Source: Akkermansia muciniphila (GTDB lineage Bacteria > Verrucomicrobiota > Verrucomicrobiia > Limisphaerales > JADLHS01). From it: DNA of 32,358 nt. The notes beneath the pieces were generated by a model that saw only the letters and a list, made by a program, of their open reading frames with translations, was not told the origin of the DNA and did no database searches. Both the position numbers and the translations under genes were made by a program. Position 1 is the stretch's first letter, and the number at the start of each line of letters is the position of its first letter. This document shows, piece after piece, positions 7,228 to 14,697 of the stretch. The DNA is taken from positions 1 to 32,358 of the forward strand of contig CAMCWI010000013.1 of assembly GCA_945882065.1 (NCBI GenBank). The letters are read 5' to 3'.

Positions 7228-8352
7228 TTATTTGCGTGAACGACGCAAGGCGACTAAAGCACTGATACCAAGACCAAGAATCGCGCCTGTGGCGGGTTCG
7301 GGGACTGTGGCCGTGAAAGCTTGAATCCCTTGGTTGGAACTCATGGCGTAGAGTTTGACAGAAGTTGTGCCATCACCGTTATCGGTCTGCGCACCAAACG
7401 CAACGTCACCAGTTCCATTGATATTGGATGTGAGCGCCCCCAATGTGTTATTCCCTGAACCAAGCAACACCAAGGCTAACGGGTTGGACGCGTCATACAC
7501 GCGGACGAATGAGTCGCCAGTACTGATCGTGGCGAGGACATTGAGTCCGTTGACGGTGGCAAACGCCATCGCCCTTTCGGCAACTGAGATCAACCCGGTT
7601 GCAGTTCCGAGCAATGTACCAGCAGCACCAGAGAATGTTGTCTCGCGCAAGGTCAAGCTGCCTTGATTGCCCCAAACCTGGCCGCCCGGCCCAATGGTCA
7701 GGCTAAGACGGAAATCGCCAGCGAGCGGAGGGGTTCCAACAAAACCGACGGTCGTGGAAGTTCCCGTCGTCGGATCAATGACTGCATAGCCGTTGTTTCC
7801 CGCGATGGCAGGTGACGCAGCAAAGCCCGAAACCAGACGTGTCGAACTCCCGATGCCTGTCACGGCCAAGGTGCTGTCACCCAGACGTGCGCCAGTCAGT
7901 GCATTCCCGGAAAACGCAACAACAGGTGCTGACGCATTGTTCGCGTAGCTATACACCTTGAATGAAGCAGCAGCCCCCATGGCTCCTTGAAGATTCCCGA
8001 CATAGATTCTTCCGTCGCCAGCAACTGCAACCTTGTTGACAGCAAATGTGCCGCCCGTGATTCCCGTGTTGTTCAATGCGCCGACATCGGCACCTGTTGA
8101 TGAATTCAATCGGCGAATGTTATTTCCACCAAGGCGACTGACGAGCAACAGCTCGGAGTTAAAAGGGTCATACGCAAGGCCGCGCTCAAGACTGCCCGTG
8201 CCGAGGAATGTGTAGCCACCCTCACCCGGCGCAAGCCAGCCATCCGCACTCGGGCTGAACGTGGTCAACGGAGACATGCCGAATTGAGCACTCGAGTTAG
8301 TCGCGGCGGAGATAGCCGCTGCGGTCATCGCTAGTAAAAAAAACTTCTTCAT
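7228..8352 (-). CDS. PEP-CTERM secreted protein
   Basis: This 374-residue exported protein has a signal peptide at residues 1-22 (MKKFFLLAM, hydrophobic core, likely cut after SSA). The C-terminal sorting signal is VPEPATGAILGLG, followed by a short hydrophobic helix and the basic tail RRSRK. PEP-CTERM proteins are processed by exosortase and reach the cell surface or biofilm matrix. The middle is rich in Gly, Ser, Thr and Asn, with repeated short strands (for example GDGRIYVGNLQG) that suggest a beta-propeller. No catalytic motif is visible. No exosortase is in the window. The gene is monocistronic and convergent with aceB. Confidence 0.85.
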   Translation of the reverse strand: MKKFFLLAMTAAAISAATNSSAQFGMSPLTTFSPSADGWLAPGEGGYTFLGTGSLERGLAYDPFNSELLLVSRLGGNNIRRLNSSTGADVGALNNTGITGGTFAVNKVAVAGDGRIYVGNLQGAMGAAASFKVYSYANNASAPVVAFSGNALTGARLGDSTLAVTGIGSSTRLVSGFAASPAIAGNNGYAVIDPTTGTSTTVGFVGTPPLAGDFRLSLTIGPGGQVWGNQGSLTLRETTFSGAAGTLLGTATGLISVAERAMAFATVNGLNVLATISTGDSFVRVYDASNPLALVLLGSGNNTLGALTSNINGTGDVAFGAQTDNGDGTTSVKLYAMSSNQGIQAFTATVPEPATGAILGLGISALVALRRSRK

Positions 8353-8509
8353 AGATTTTTCTGATTGGGTTGTGAATTGAACGTGTTCTTTATATCCCTC
8401 TTTTCAAAAGCGTGAACCTGCATAAACATGTGAAATCCAAATCGTCATCCGTGTTTCACCCGATGAAGCCAGCAGGACAGACTCATTTAATTTTCTGATT
8501 AACACAGTA

Positions 8510-8632
8510 GCTTTAGCCCGGTGTAAGCAGATTAAAATGGAGTTTCCAGCCGTTTCAACGGCGTAGGGAATAGAGAGAAACCGTTGAAACGGTTCTCACA
8601 AGGTTTTGCGCGCAGTGACACCGGGCTAAAGC
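8510..8632. repeat. Nested palindromic repeat
   Basis: Outer arms GCTTTAGCCCGGTGT (8510-8524) and ACACCGGGCTAAAGC (8618-8632) are perfect inverted repeats. Inside, CCGTTTCAACGG (8550-8561) and CCGTTGAAACGG (8581-8592) form a second inverted pair, and each is nearly self-palindromic. The element occupies much of the 358-bp gap between the divergent PEP-CTERM and methyltransferase genes. The rest of that gap (8353-8509) is AT-richer and presumably holds the PEP-CTERM promoter, but I cannot place -35/-10 boxes with confidence. Confidence 0.85.
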
Positions 8633-8710
8633 CGCGGTGTCAATGAAATCACCAACCCCAATGCAGAATTAGATGCGTCTGCCCTGGATGCATTCATTCG
8701 CAGGATTGAA

Positions 8711-10486
8711 TTGTCACGCACCAACCGCTTTACTCTCCGCGCCATGCTCGACAATCGAACCTCGTTCAAGCGAATCCATTTCGTTTCCAGCCGCGATACT
8801 GCGCATCTCCCAGCCGCCTTGTATGACGCACTCGCCGTCAGCACGGCGAATGGCGTCGCGCATGGAAAACTGATCGCGCCCCCGCAGGTCTTGCTCGCTG
8901 AATCCCTGCGACTGCTGCGTCCGGGTGGTTTACTGTTCATTTACGGATGCCCGGCGGAACTGCCGCACTGGGGCCAACACATCCTCGCCACAGCGGAACT
9001 TTCTGTACAAGCCATCTTCAAATACTGGCTCGCTCTGGACATTAGCGAAGAGTCTCGCGGTGCGTTTCTGCAACCGAACCATCGCGGGATGTTGATGTTC
9101 ATGAAGATCGATCCCGCGTTGAAGAAGCCTGCCAAGTTCGTCCTGCACACCAGCGAGACTCGCGTGCCGCATCGCAACTGCACCGCCTGCGGACAAAACG
9201 TGAAGGATTGGGGCGGCAAGAAACATTTGTTGAATCCATCTGGCGCAGCATTGTCGGACGTGTGGCGCGATCTGCCCCGGCGCAAACTGCGCGACGAGAA
9301 GATTCCTGACGATGTTCTGGAACGCATCGCCAAACTCTCCGGCGCGAACGCCGGGAACAGCCTGCATCTCGTGGCGGCATTTCCAGCGAGCCAACAAGCT
9401 GACGTTGACGAAATCAAACGCGTCACCTTCGAGTCGCCAAAAACCATCGCCAAACTTTCCGCCATCAAGCCTGACTCCGTTCATGCGGGCGATTGCATCT
9501 CGTTCCTCAAACGCGTGGAAGTGCTGCATCCAGAAGGCGCGTTCGATCTCGCGTTCGCCGATCCCCCTTACAACCTCGAAAAGAAATATAGCCAGTGGAA
9601 CGATGCGATGGCCAACCAGCACTATCTCGATTGGTGCAATGCTTGGCTCGATGGCATGGTTGCCACGCTCAAACCCGGCGGCAGTCTCTTCGTGCTGAAC
9701 CTCCCCAAGTGGGCGACCCATCACGCAGCGTTTTTGAATCGACGACTCGATTTCCGTCACTGGATCGCGTGGGACGCGCTCTCTGATCCGCGCGGCAAAC
9801 TCATGCCCGCTCACTACGCGTTGCTCTGGTACACCAAGCCCGGCGGGAAGACCGTTTGCAATTATTCCCCCGTCAGCGAGAAATTGCGCGATGGATTTGT
9901 GTCGCCGCCGGACTCACTTCAATATTGTCTCCGCGCCAAATGCGTGAGAGATCGCAAGACCCTTGGCGACGACGTGAAGGTTGAACTCTCCGATCTCTGG
10001 TACGACATCCATCGCATCCGCCACAAGCGCGACCGCGACGCGCATCCGTGTCAGTTGCCGGACAAACTCATGGAACGCATCATCAAACTCGCCACGCGTC
10101 CCGGCGATGTAGTGTTCGATCCGTTCTGCGGCGCCGGCACGACCGCCATCGCCGCGATGAAGCTTGGTCGGAAGTTCGTCGTCATCGATGTGGATGAGAA
10201 ATACGTGGAGATCACGAAGCGCAAACTCGCCGACATGCGCGAACACGCCGACATGTTCGGCGAATTCATCGTGCCGCGCGAATCCACCAAGGTTCTTCAC
10301 CGCGAAGTCACCAAGCGCGAGGTTGAATCCTACCTACAAGAATTCGCCAAACGATTGAAACGTGTGCCGACGGAGGAAGAAGTCGCCACCGACAGGCCGG
10401 GAATGCTGGAAGAGATTGACCACATCTACGCCACGCGTAGTGCCGCATTCAAGCGAGCGAAGATTGGTCTAAAGGCTACCGATTAA
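8711..10486 (+). CDS. Orphan beta-class DNA methyltransferase with degenerate first domain
   Basis: This 591-residue protein has two methyltransferase-like halves. The second (about 255-510) carries the catalytic DPPY (284-287) and then, later in the chain, the SAM-binding DPFCGAGTT (470-478). That is the beta-class order of N6-adenine or N4-cytosine methyltransferases. The first half (1-225) keeps the fold landmarks LRPGGLLFIYG and LSDVWRDLPRR but has no DPPY and no FxGxG motif, so it probably helps recognise DNA rather than methylate it. A charged helical tail follows residue 510. No restriction enzyme is nearby. The start is uncertain: TTG 8711 is the first usual start codon, ATG 8744 is next, and the same frame is open and coding-like back to 8630, where it meets the palindromic repeat. 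Confidence 0.85.
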   Translation: MSRTNRFTLRAMLDNRTSFKRIHFVSSRDTAHLPAALYDALAVSTANGVAHGKLIAPPQVLLAESLRLLRPGGLLFIYGCPAELPHWGQHILATAELSVQAIFKYWLALDISEESRGAFLQPNHRGMLMFMKIDPALKKPAKFVLHTSETRVPHRNCTACGQNVKDWGGKKHLLNPSGAALSDVWRDLPRRKLRDEKIPDDVLERIAKLSGANAGNSLHLVAAFPASQQADVDEIKRVTFESPKTIAKLSAIKPDSVHAGDCISFLKRVEVLHPEGAFDLAFADPPYNLEKKYSQWNDAMANQHYLDWCNAWLDGMVATLKPGGSLFVLNLPKWATHHAAFLNRRLDFRHWIAWDALSDPRGKLMPAHYALLWYTKPGGKTVCNYSPVSEKLRDGFVSPPDSLQYCLRAKCVRDRKTLGDDVKVELSDLWYDIHRIRHKRDRDAHPCQLPDKLMERIIKLATRPGDVVFDPFCGAGTTAIAAMKLGRKFVVIDVDEKYVEITKRKLADMREHADMFGEFIVPRESTKVLHREVTKREVESYLQEFAKRLKRVPTEEEVATDRPGMLEEIDHIYATRSAAFKRAKIGLKATD

Positions 10487-10580
10487 AACGAAGTATTGCA
10501 GCGGTTCTATCATTGCAATGCATTAGTCTAATTACTCAAGATTGACCCCTTTTTTCTCTACACGAGCGACTGAACCGCTT

Positions 10581-10951
10581 TCATTGCATATCCCAAGCTG
10601 TGACGGGCAGCGTTTCGGACATGCCCCAACCTTTAACGTATATTTTGTTCGTGAACGTGTCGTTGGTTGGGTTGAAATAACGTCCGCAATCGTAGGCTAG
10701 AATGGTCTTCTTTGATCCGTTGACGCTGACGTATTGGTTTCGTCCGCACACAACGGAAATTTTACGAACAATGCTTCCGTCTACCTTGGCAGTTTGGGTG
10801 GAGTCATTCTTGAGCAGCACTGTCGACGTTGAATCTTCTAAGCTCACCAGAGTCCGTCGTCAGTGACCTGTAAGACCTCGCTTCTGACAATCCAGTGGCT
10901 AAATCGCCCATTGGCAGATCCTTCACCGTAACTATTTTGCGAGATGAATAA
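10581..10951 (-). pseudogene. Remnant of a small protein gene with a frameshift
   Basis: An 88-residue frame (GTG at 10847 to stop at 10581) has coding-like sequence such as RNQYVSVNGSKKTILAYDCGRYF. Directly upstream, in another frame, 10951-10847 reads SYGEGSANGRFSHWIV and then RSEVLQVTDDGLW before a stop at 10846-10844. Joining the two by restoring one base near 10846 gives one continuous domain, so a single-base deletion is likely. The upstream part has no ATG, GTG or TTG, so the 5' end is also lost. From memory the VLQVxDDGL...QYxxxxGxxKTxxAYDxG pattern recalls small proteins of Verrucomicrobiota. The region is less GC-rich than its surroundings. Confidence 0.5.
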
Positions 10952-11446
10952 TTAATTCCTCAGATTTCGCCTCGCAATCGTCTCAGCGTCCCTCCCAAAG
11001 ACCACTAGAACCGGATTTGCATAACCGAGAAGCCCAATCTGCTGTTGGAGTTTTTGGATGTTTTCTCGTTCAAAGTCTTTGTTGGTTCGCAGAAAGCTCA
11101 TCATCTTTCCCGAAGACTTTTCTTCAAAGTCCTTGATGATGTCTGTCATGTAGTATCCCCAATAGTTTGTATGCTTGAGGGCGTGCCGAATCTTGAAGTC
11201 TGTAGCCATTGGTCTGGGATCATGGAAATTGCCGAAGGGCCGTTCGATCCTACGAGAAATATTCAGCCCGAGAAGAATCGCATTTCCATGTAACGTTCCG
11301 AGAAGCGTTCGGTTCTTGACCGGGTCATATACCGAAAGGTCGTGAATATTGTCCTTTGGTTTCTCACCTTCTTCTGCCCACACGGCCCAGCTTGCAAAAT
11401 GGCCAAAGCGCTTGAGAACCTCGATAAAGGTCTCAATGCTGATCAT
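10952..11446 (-). CDS. Uncharacterised protein, possible uracil-DNA-glycosylase fold
   Basis: This 164-residue protein starts at the ATG at 11446; an ATG at 11464 would add six residues. The segment ILLGLNIS (57-64), NFHDPRP (73-79), KIRHALKHTNYWGYYMTDIIKD (85-106, written with its key residues W96, G97 and D102) and NPVLVVFGRDA (144-154) matches a pattern I recall from unnamed proteins with a uracil-DNA-glycosylase-like core. No enzymatic activity is established for them. The chain stops soon after the VVFGRDA strand, where I would expect a further C-terminal segment, so it may be truncated. The same frame continues past the stop into the neighbouring remnant. The region is less GC-rich than its neighbours, suggesting acquisition. 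Confidence 0.55.
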   Translation of the reverse strand: MISIETFIEVLKRFGHFASWAVWAEEGEKPKDNIHDLSVYDPVKNRTLLGTLHGNAILLGLNISRRIERPFGNFHDPRPMATDFKIRHALKHTNYWGYYMTDIIKDFEEKSSGKMMSFLRTNKDFERENIQKLQQQIGLLGYANPVLVVFGRDAETIARRNLRN

Positions 11447-11508
11447 TGGGCAATACCTGTGCACCTTTTTCGGCCAGACCGCGGGGTTTTTCTTTCGCGC
11501 CCGCCGCT

Positions 11509-13620
11509 CTACACAAACACAATCTCCGTGGTCGCCGCCTTCTCATCCCAACCACGCGTTGGGTCGGCGGTGACGGAGGAGATGTCTTTGATGGAAATTT
11601 GCCGACCACGCGTCTTCGGTGATTTGATTTCGATCTTAGCGGGATCGCACGTCTGTTGATTGATCTTCTGGTGCGGCGCGGGTTTATAGCGGACGTAGAG
11701 CACCTTTGGCGTTTCCGGCGCGAAGAACAGGATGCGCGATTTGTCCGGGATGCAGAGATACGCCTTGTTCATGATCGTGCCGCCGAACGTGAAGCGCTTC
11801 AGGTAGCTCGCCTTGCGATCCGTATAGGCGCAAGTGAACACCGCCTCGCGATCCGGCAATCCGCAATAGTACAGCTCCGGCCCGACGAATAATTTCTCCG
11901 GCAGCTCCGCGACCTTGTACGTGCCGTCCTTGAACACGAGCAAAATCTTGTCGAACTTCGTACACTCCAGCTTGAATTCCTCGCCGCTCACCTTGTAGCC
12001 CACGTAACCGCTCTCGCGATCATAGGCGACCTTGAACGACTTGAACGCCACCGCCTTCACGTCCACTTCCTCGTGGCGCGCGGACTTGGTGGTCAGGCGC
12101 GGATACATCGGGCCGTATTTCTCCAGCAACGCCTCCAGATGCCCGATGACATACTTGGTCAGGTTCTTGAGATTCTTCAACGTCTCGGCAAGTTCCGCCT
12201 TCGTCTTCTCCATCTCCTCGCGATGCTTGTTGATGTCGAAGAGCGAAATCCGGCGAATGCGAACTTGCAACAACCGCTCCACATCCGCATCCACGATGTC
12301 GCGCACGAGTTCCTTCTTGAACGGCTTGAACCCGTCATAAACCGCTTCCATCACGGCCTCGTTCGTCTTGCACTTCTCAATCGCCTTGTAGATGCGTTCC
12401 TCGATGAAGATGCGTTCCAGCGTGCGATAATGCAGTTCATCGAGCAGGTTCTTCTCCCGCAACTCCAGTTCGCGCTTGAGGATGCGGACGAGTTGATCGG
12501 TGTTCTCGCGCAACACCTCGCTCACGGTCAGTTCCACCGGGCGATTGTCCTTGATGACGATGATGCGGCTGGAAATGGAAACTTCGCAATCGGTGAACGC
12601 ATACAGCGCATCAATCATCTTTTCTGCCTCGACCCCCGCGTGGCAGCGGATTTCAATCTCCACATTCTCCGACGTGAAATCGTTGATGGACTTCACCTTC
12701 AACTTGCCCTTTTGCACCGCGTCTTCGATGGACGATATGAGCGACTCGGTCGTGGTCGTGGGCGGAATCTCTTTGATGACGACGGTGGATTCGTCCTTAG
12801 TCTTGATCTTGGCGCGGACTTTGACCGTGCCTTTGCCGTCCTGATAATCGCGCGCGTCCATCAAGCCGCCGGTGGTGAAATCAGGCAGACACTTGAACGG
12901 CTGCTTCTTGAGAATCGCGATCTGCGCTTCGAGCAACTCGGGGAAATTGTGCGACAAAATCCGCGCGCTCAATCCGACCGCGATGCCTTCCGTGCCGAGC
13001 ATAAGCGTGAGCGGCAATTTGCAGGGCAACGTCACTGGCTCTCTGTTGCGCCCGTCGTAGCTGGGAATGAAATCCGTGATGGAATCGTTGAAAACCTCAG
13101 TACGCGCGAGTTCCGTCAGCCGGCACTCGATGTAACGCGAGGCCGCCGCCGGATCGCCGGTGAAGATGTTGCCGAAGTTTCCCTGACCTTCGATGAGATA
13201 GCGTTTGTTCGCCAGCACCACGAGCGCATCGCCGATGGACGCGTCGCCGTGCGGATGATACTGCATCGTGTGACCGACGACGTTGGCAACCTTGATGAAG
13301 CGACCATCATCCTTCTCGTGCAACGCCCACATGATGCGCCGCTGCACCGGCTTCAAGCCGTCCGCGAGATTCGGAATCGCGCGATCGCGGATGACGTAGC
13401 TGGCGTAATCCAGAAACCCGCGATCCACGCGCGTGTGCAAGCCGACGCCAAGTTGCTTCGGATCAAACGGCTTGTGGACGACGGCCTCGACGACTTCGGC
13501 AACGACGTGGTCCGCACCGTTACCATTCGCGTCGGCGGGTTTATTCGCGGGCGCGGGTTTCGCGCCTTCGATGGCCAATTCTGGCTGATCCGAATCTTTT
13601 TTCTTCTTTCCTGAACTCAT
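11509..13620 (-). CDS. parC: DNA topoisomerase IV / gyrase subunit A
   Basis: This 703-residue type IIA topoisomerase breakage-reunion subunit has DYASYVIRDRAIP (71-83), the DGLKPVQRRIMW helix (87-98), YHPHGDASIGDA (121-132) and the catalytic tyrosine Y163 in AASRYIECRL, which forms the covalent link to DNA. Residues 380-500 hold the coiled-coil/tower region (RELELREKNLLDELH, MEKTKAELAETLKNL). The C-terminal part is short, about 200 residues, and I see no GyrA-box, so ParC-like topoisomerase IV is favoured over gyrase. A low-complexity, Lys/Ala/Pro-rich extension of about 55 residues precedes the core. The ATPase partner is not in the window. Confidence 0.88.
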   Translation of the reverse strand: MSSGKKKKDSDQPELAIEGAKPAPANKPADANGNGADHVVAEVVEAVVHKPFDPKQLGVGLHTRVDRGFLDYASYVIRDRAIPNLADGLKPVQRRIMWALHEKDDGRFIKVANVVGHTMQYHPHGDASIGDALVVLANKRYLIEGQGNFGNIFTGDPAAASRYIECRLTELARTEVFNDSITDFIPSYDGRNREPVTLPCKLPLTLMLGTEGIAVGLSARILSHNFPELLEAQIAILKKQPFKCLPDFTTGGLMDARDYQDGKGTVKVRAKIKTKDESTVVIKEIPPTTTTESLISSIEDAVQKGKLKVKSINDFTSENVEIEIRCHAGVEAEKMIDALYAFTDCEVSISSRIIVIKDNRPVELTVSEVLRENTDQLVRILKRELELREKNLLDELHYRTLERIFIEERIYKAIEKCKTNEAVMEAVYDGFKPFKKELVRDIVDADVERLLQVRIRRISLFDINKHREEMEKTKAELAETLKNLKNLTKYVIGHLEALLEKYGPMYPRLTTKSARHEEVDVKAVAFKSFKVAYDRESGYVGYKVSGEEFKLECTKFDKILLVFKDGTYKVAELPEKLFVGPELYYCGLPDREAVFTCAYTDRKASYLKRFTFGGTIMNKAYLCIPDKSRILFFAPETPKVLYVRYKPAPHQKINQQTCDPAKIEIKSPKTRGRQISIKDISSVTADPTRGWDEKAATTEIVFV

Positions 13621-13680
13621 GAGCGGCGCGCATTAAGCAACAGAACGCCCGCGATGGCAAGATTTCAACCCACGTTTGCA

Positions 13681-13850
13681 GCGGCGGGCATCTCTGCCTG
13701 CCGTAGAGCCGTGGCTCTCCCAGCCCGGCGGAAAGAACCTCACGCAGAATCAAATCGCTTAGAATTTTCGTGAGCCGCAGCAAATCCGCATGCCATTTCC
13801 GGGCGGCAGGGATGCCCGCCCTCTACGTCAGGCAAGATGCCCGTCGCTAC
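13681..13850. repeat. Inverted cluster of GGCGGGCATC-type repeats
   Basis: One unit on the + strand (13681-13710) contains GGCGGGCATC, then CTGCC and CGTAGAG. Two units on the - strand (13821-13850 and 13801-13820) contain ACGGGCATC with GCCTGACGTAGAG, and GGCGGGCATCCCTGCC. The facing units form a large imperfect inverted repeat around about 110 bp. This fills much of the 390-bp gap between the divergent topoisomerase and response-regulator genes. The rest of the gap (13851-14010) shows no gene, and I cannot place a promoter with confidence. Confidence 0.65.
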
Positions 13851-14010
13851 ATTCGCGCCATTCGCGTCAAACAATTTTCCGTTTCACACGGTCTGCGTCG
13901 TTTGTGGTTCATGGTTTCTGCCGTCACACGCATGCTTGCCTCGCGGTGGCGGGAATGTTATTCACCACACACGTTGCGGGATAAGCCGAGGCGTTTCCGA
14001 CACCTCTTTC

Positions 14011-14685
14011 ATGAGCACTGTAAAAAAGAAAATCAAAATTCTGATCGTGGATGATCATCCGGTCGTCCGCAAAGGGTTGTTGTCGTGCCTTGCCGCCAAG
14101 GATCATCTCAAGATCGTAGGCGAGGCTGGCAACGGCAAGGATGCCATCAAGCTGGTGAAGGAACTCGCGCCGGACATCGTGCTCATGGACGTCTCCATGC
14201 CGGGCATGGATGGCTTGGAAGTTACCGAAGCGTTGAAGAAAGATTCTCCCCAGACCAAGGTGCTCATTCTCTCGATGGAATCAGGTCGCGGCCCGGTGTT
14301 ACGCATCATCAAGGCGGGCGCGCGCGGATATGTTTTGAAAGACGCGCCTACAGATGAACTCGTGAAGGCGATTGAAACTGTTCACGCAGGCGAGGCTTAT
14401 TTCAGCGGCCTGGTCGCGCAGATCGCGTTGAACCAATATGTCTCTGACGCGGATGACACCAAGCCCGTCGCCAAATTGAGCGAACGCGAACGCGAAGTCC
14501 TCGCGCTTATCGCCGAAGGCAAGAGCAACAAGGAAATTTCCCAACACCTCGGCATCGGCGTGCGAACCACGGAGACGCATCGCGAACGCATCATGCGGAA
14601 GCTGGACATCCACAGCGTCGCCGGGCTGACCAAGTTCGCCATCGCCAACGGCATCTCCGCGCTCGAAGAGAAGCCCAAAGCCTAA
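14011..14685 (+). CDS. NarL/LuxR-type response regulator
   Basis: This 224-residue two-component regulator has a receiver domain (about 8-125) with the acidic pair in IVDDHP, phospho-acceptor D60 in VLMDVSMPGMDG, S89 in LILSME and K110 in YVLKDAP. A LuxR-type helix-turn-helix follows (about 155-215; LSEREREVLALIAEGKSNKE, then VRTTETHRERIMRKL). The ATG at 14011 was chosen because it directly precedes the basic stretch leading to the first beta strand; an in-frame extension back to 13837 would enter repeat DNA. No histidine kinase is next to it. The symporter gene starts 12 bp after its stop, so the two are probably cotranscribed. Confidence 0.92.
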   Translation: MSTVKKKIKILIVDDHPVVRKGLLSCLAAKDHLKIVGEAGNGKDAIKLVKELAPDIVLMDVSMPGMDGLEVTEALKKDSPQTKVLILSMESGRGPVLRIIKAGARGYVLKDAPTDELVKAIETVHAGEAYFSGLVAQIALNQYVSDADDTKPVAKLSEREREVLALIAEGKSNKEISQHLGIGVRTTETHRERIMRKLDIHSVAGLTKFAIANGISALEEKPKA

Positions 14686-14697
14686 GCTGGCTGCCGC

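Noticed and set aside
12073-13614. Long open frame opposite the topoisomerase gene (513 residues)
   Set aside because: It is antisense to a clear parC-type gene, rich in Arg/His/Val from the reverse of GC-rich codons, and has no domain.
13837-14010. N-terminal extension of the response regulator
   Set aside because: The extra 58 residues translate repeat and spacer DNA, and the receiver domain starts properly at ATG 14011.
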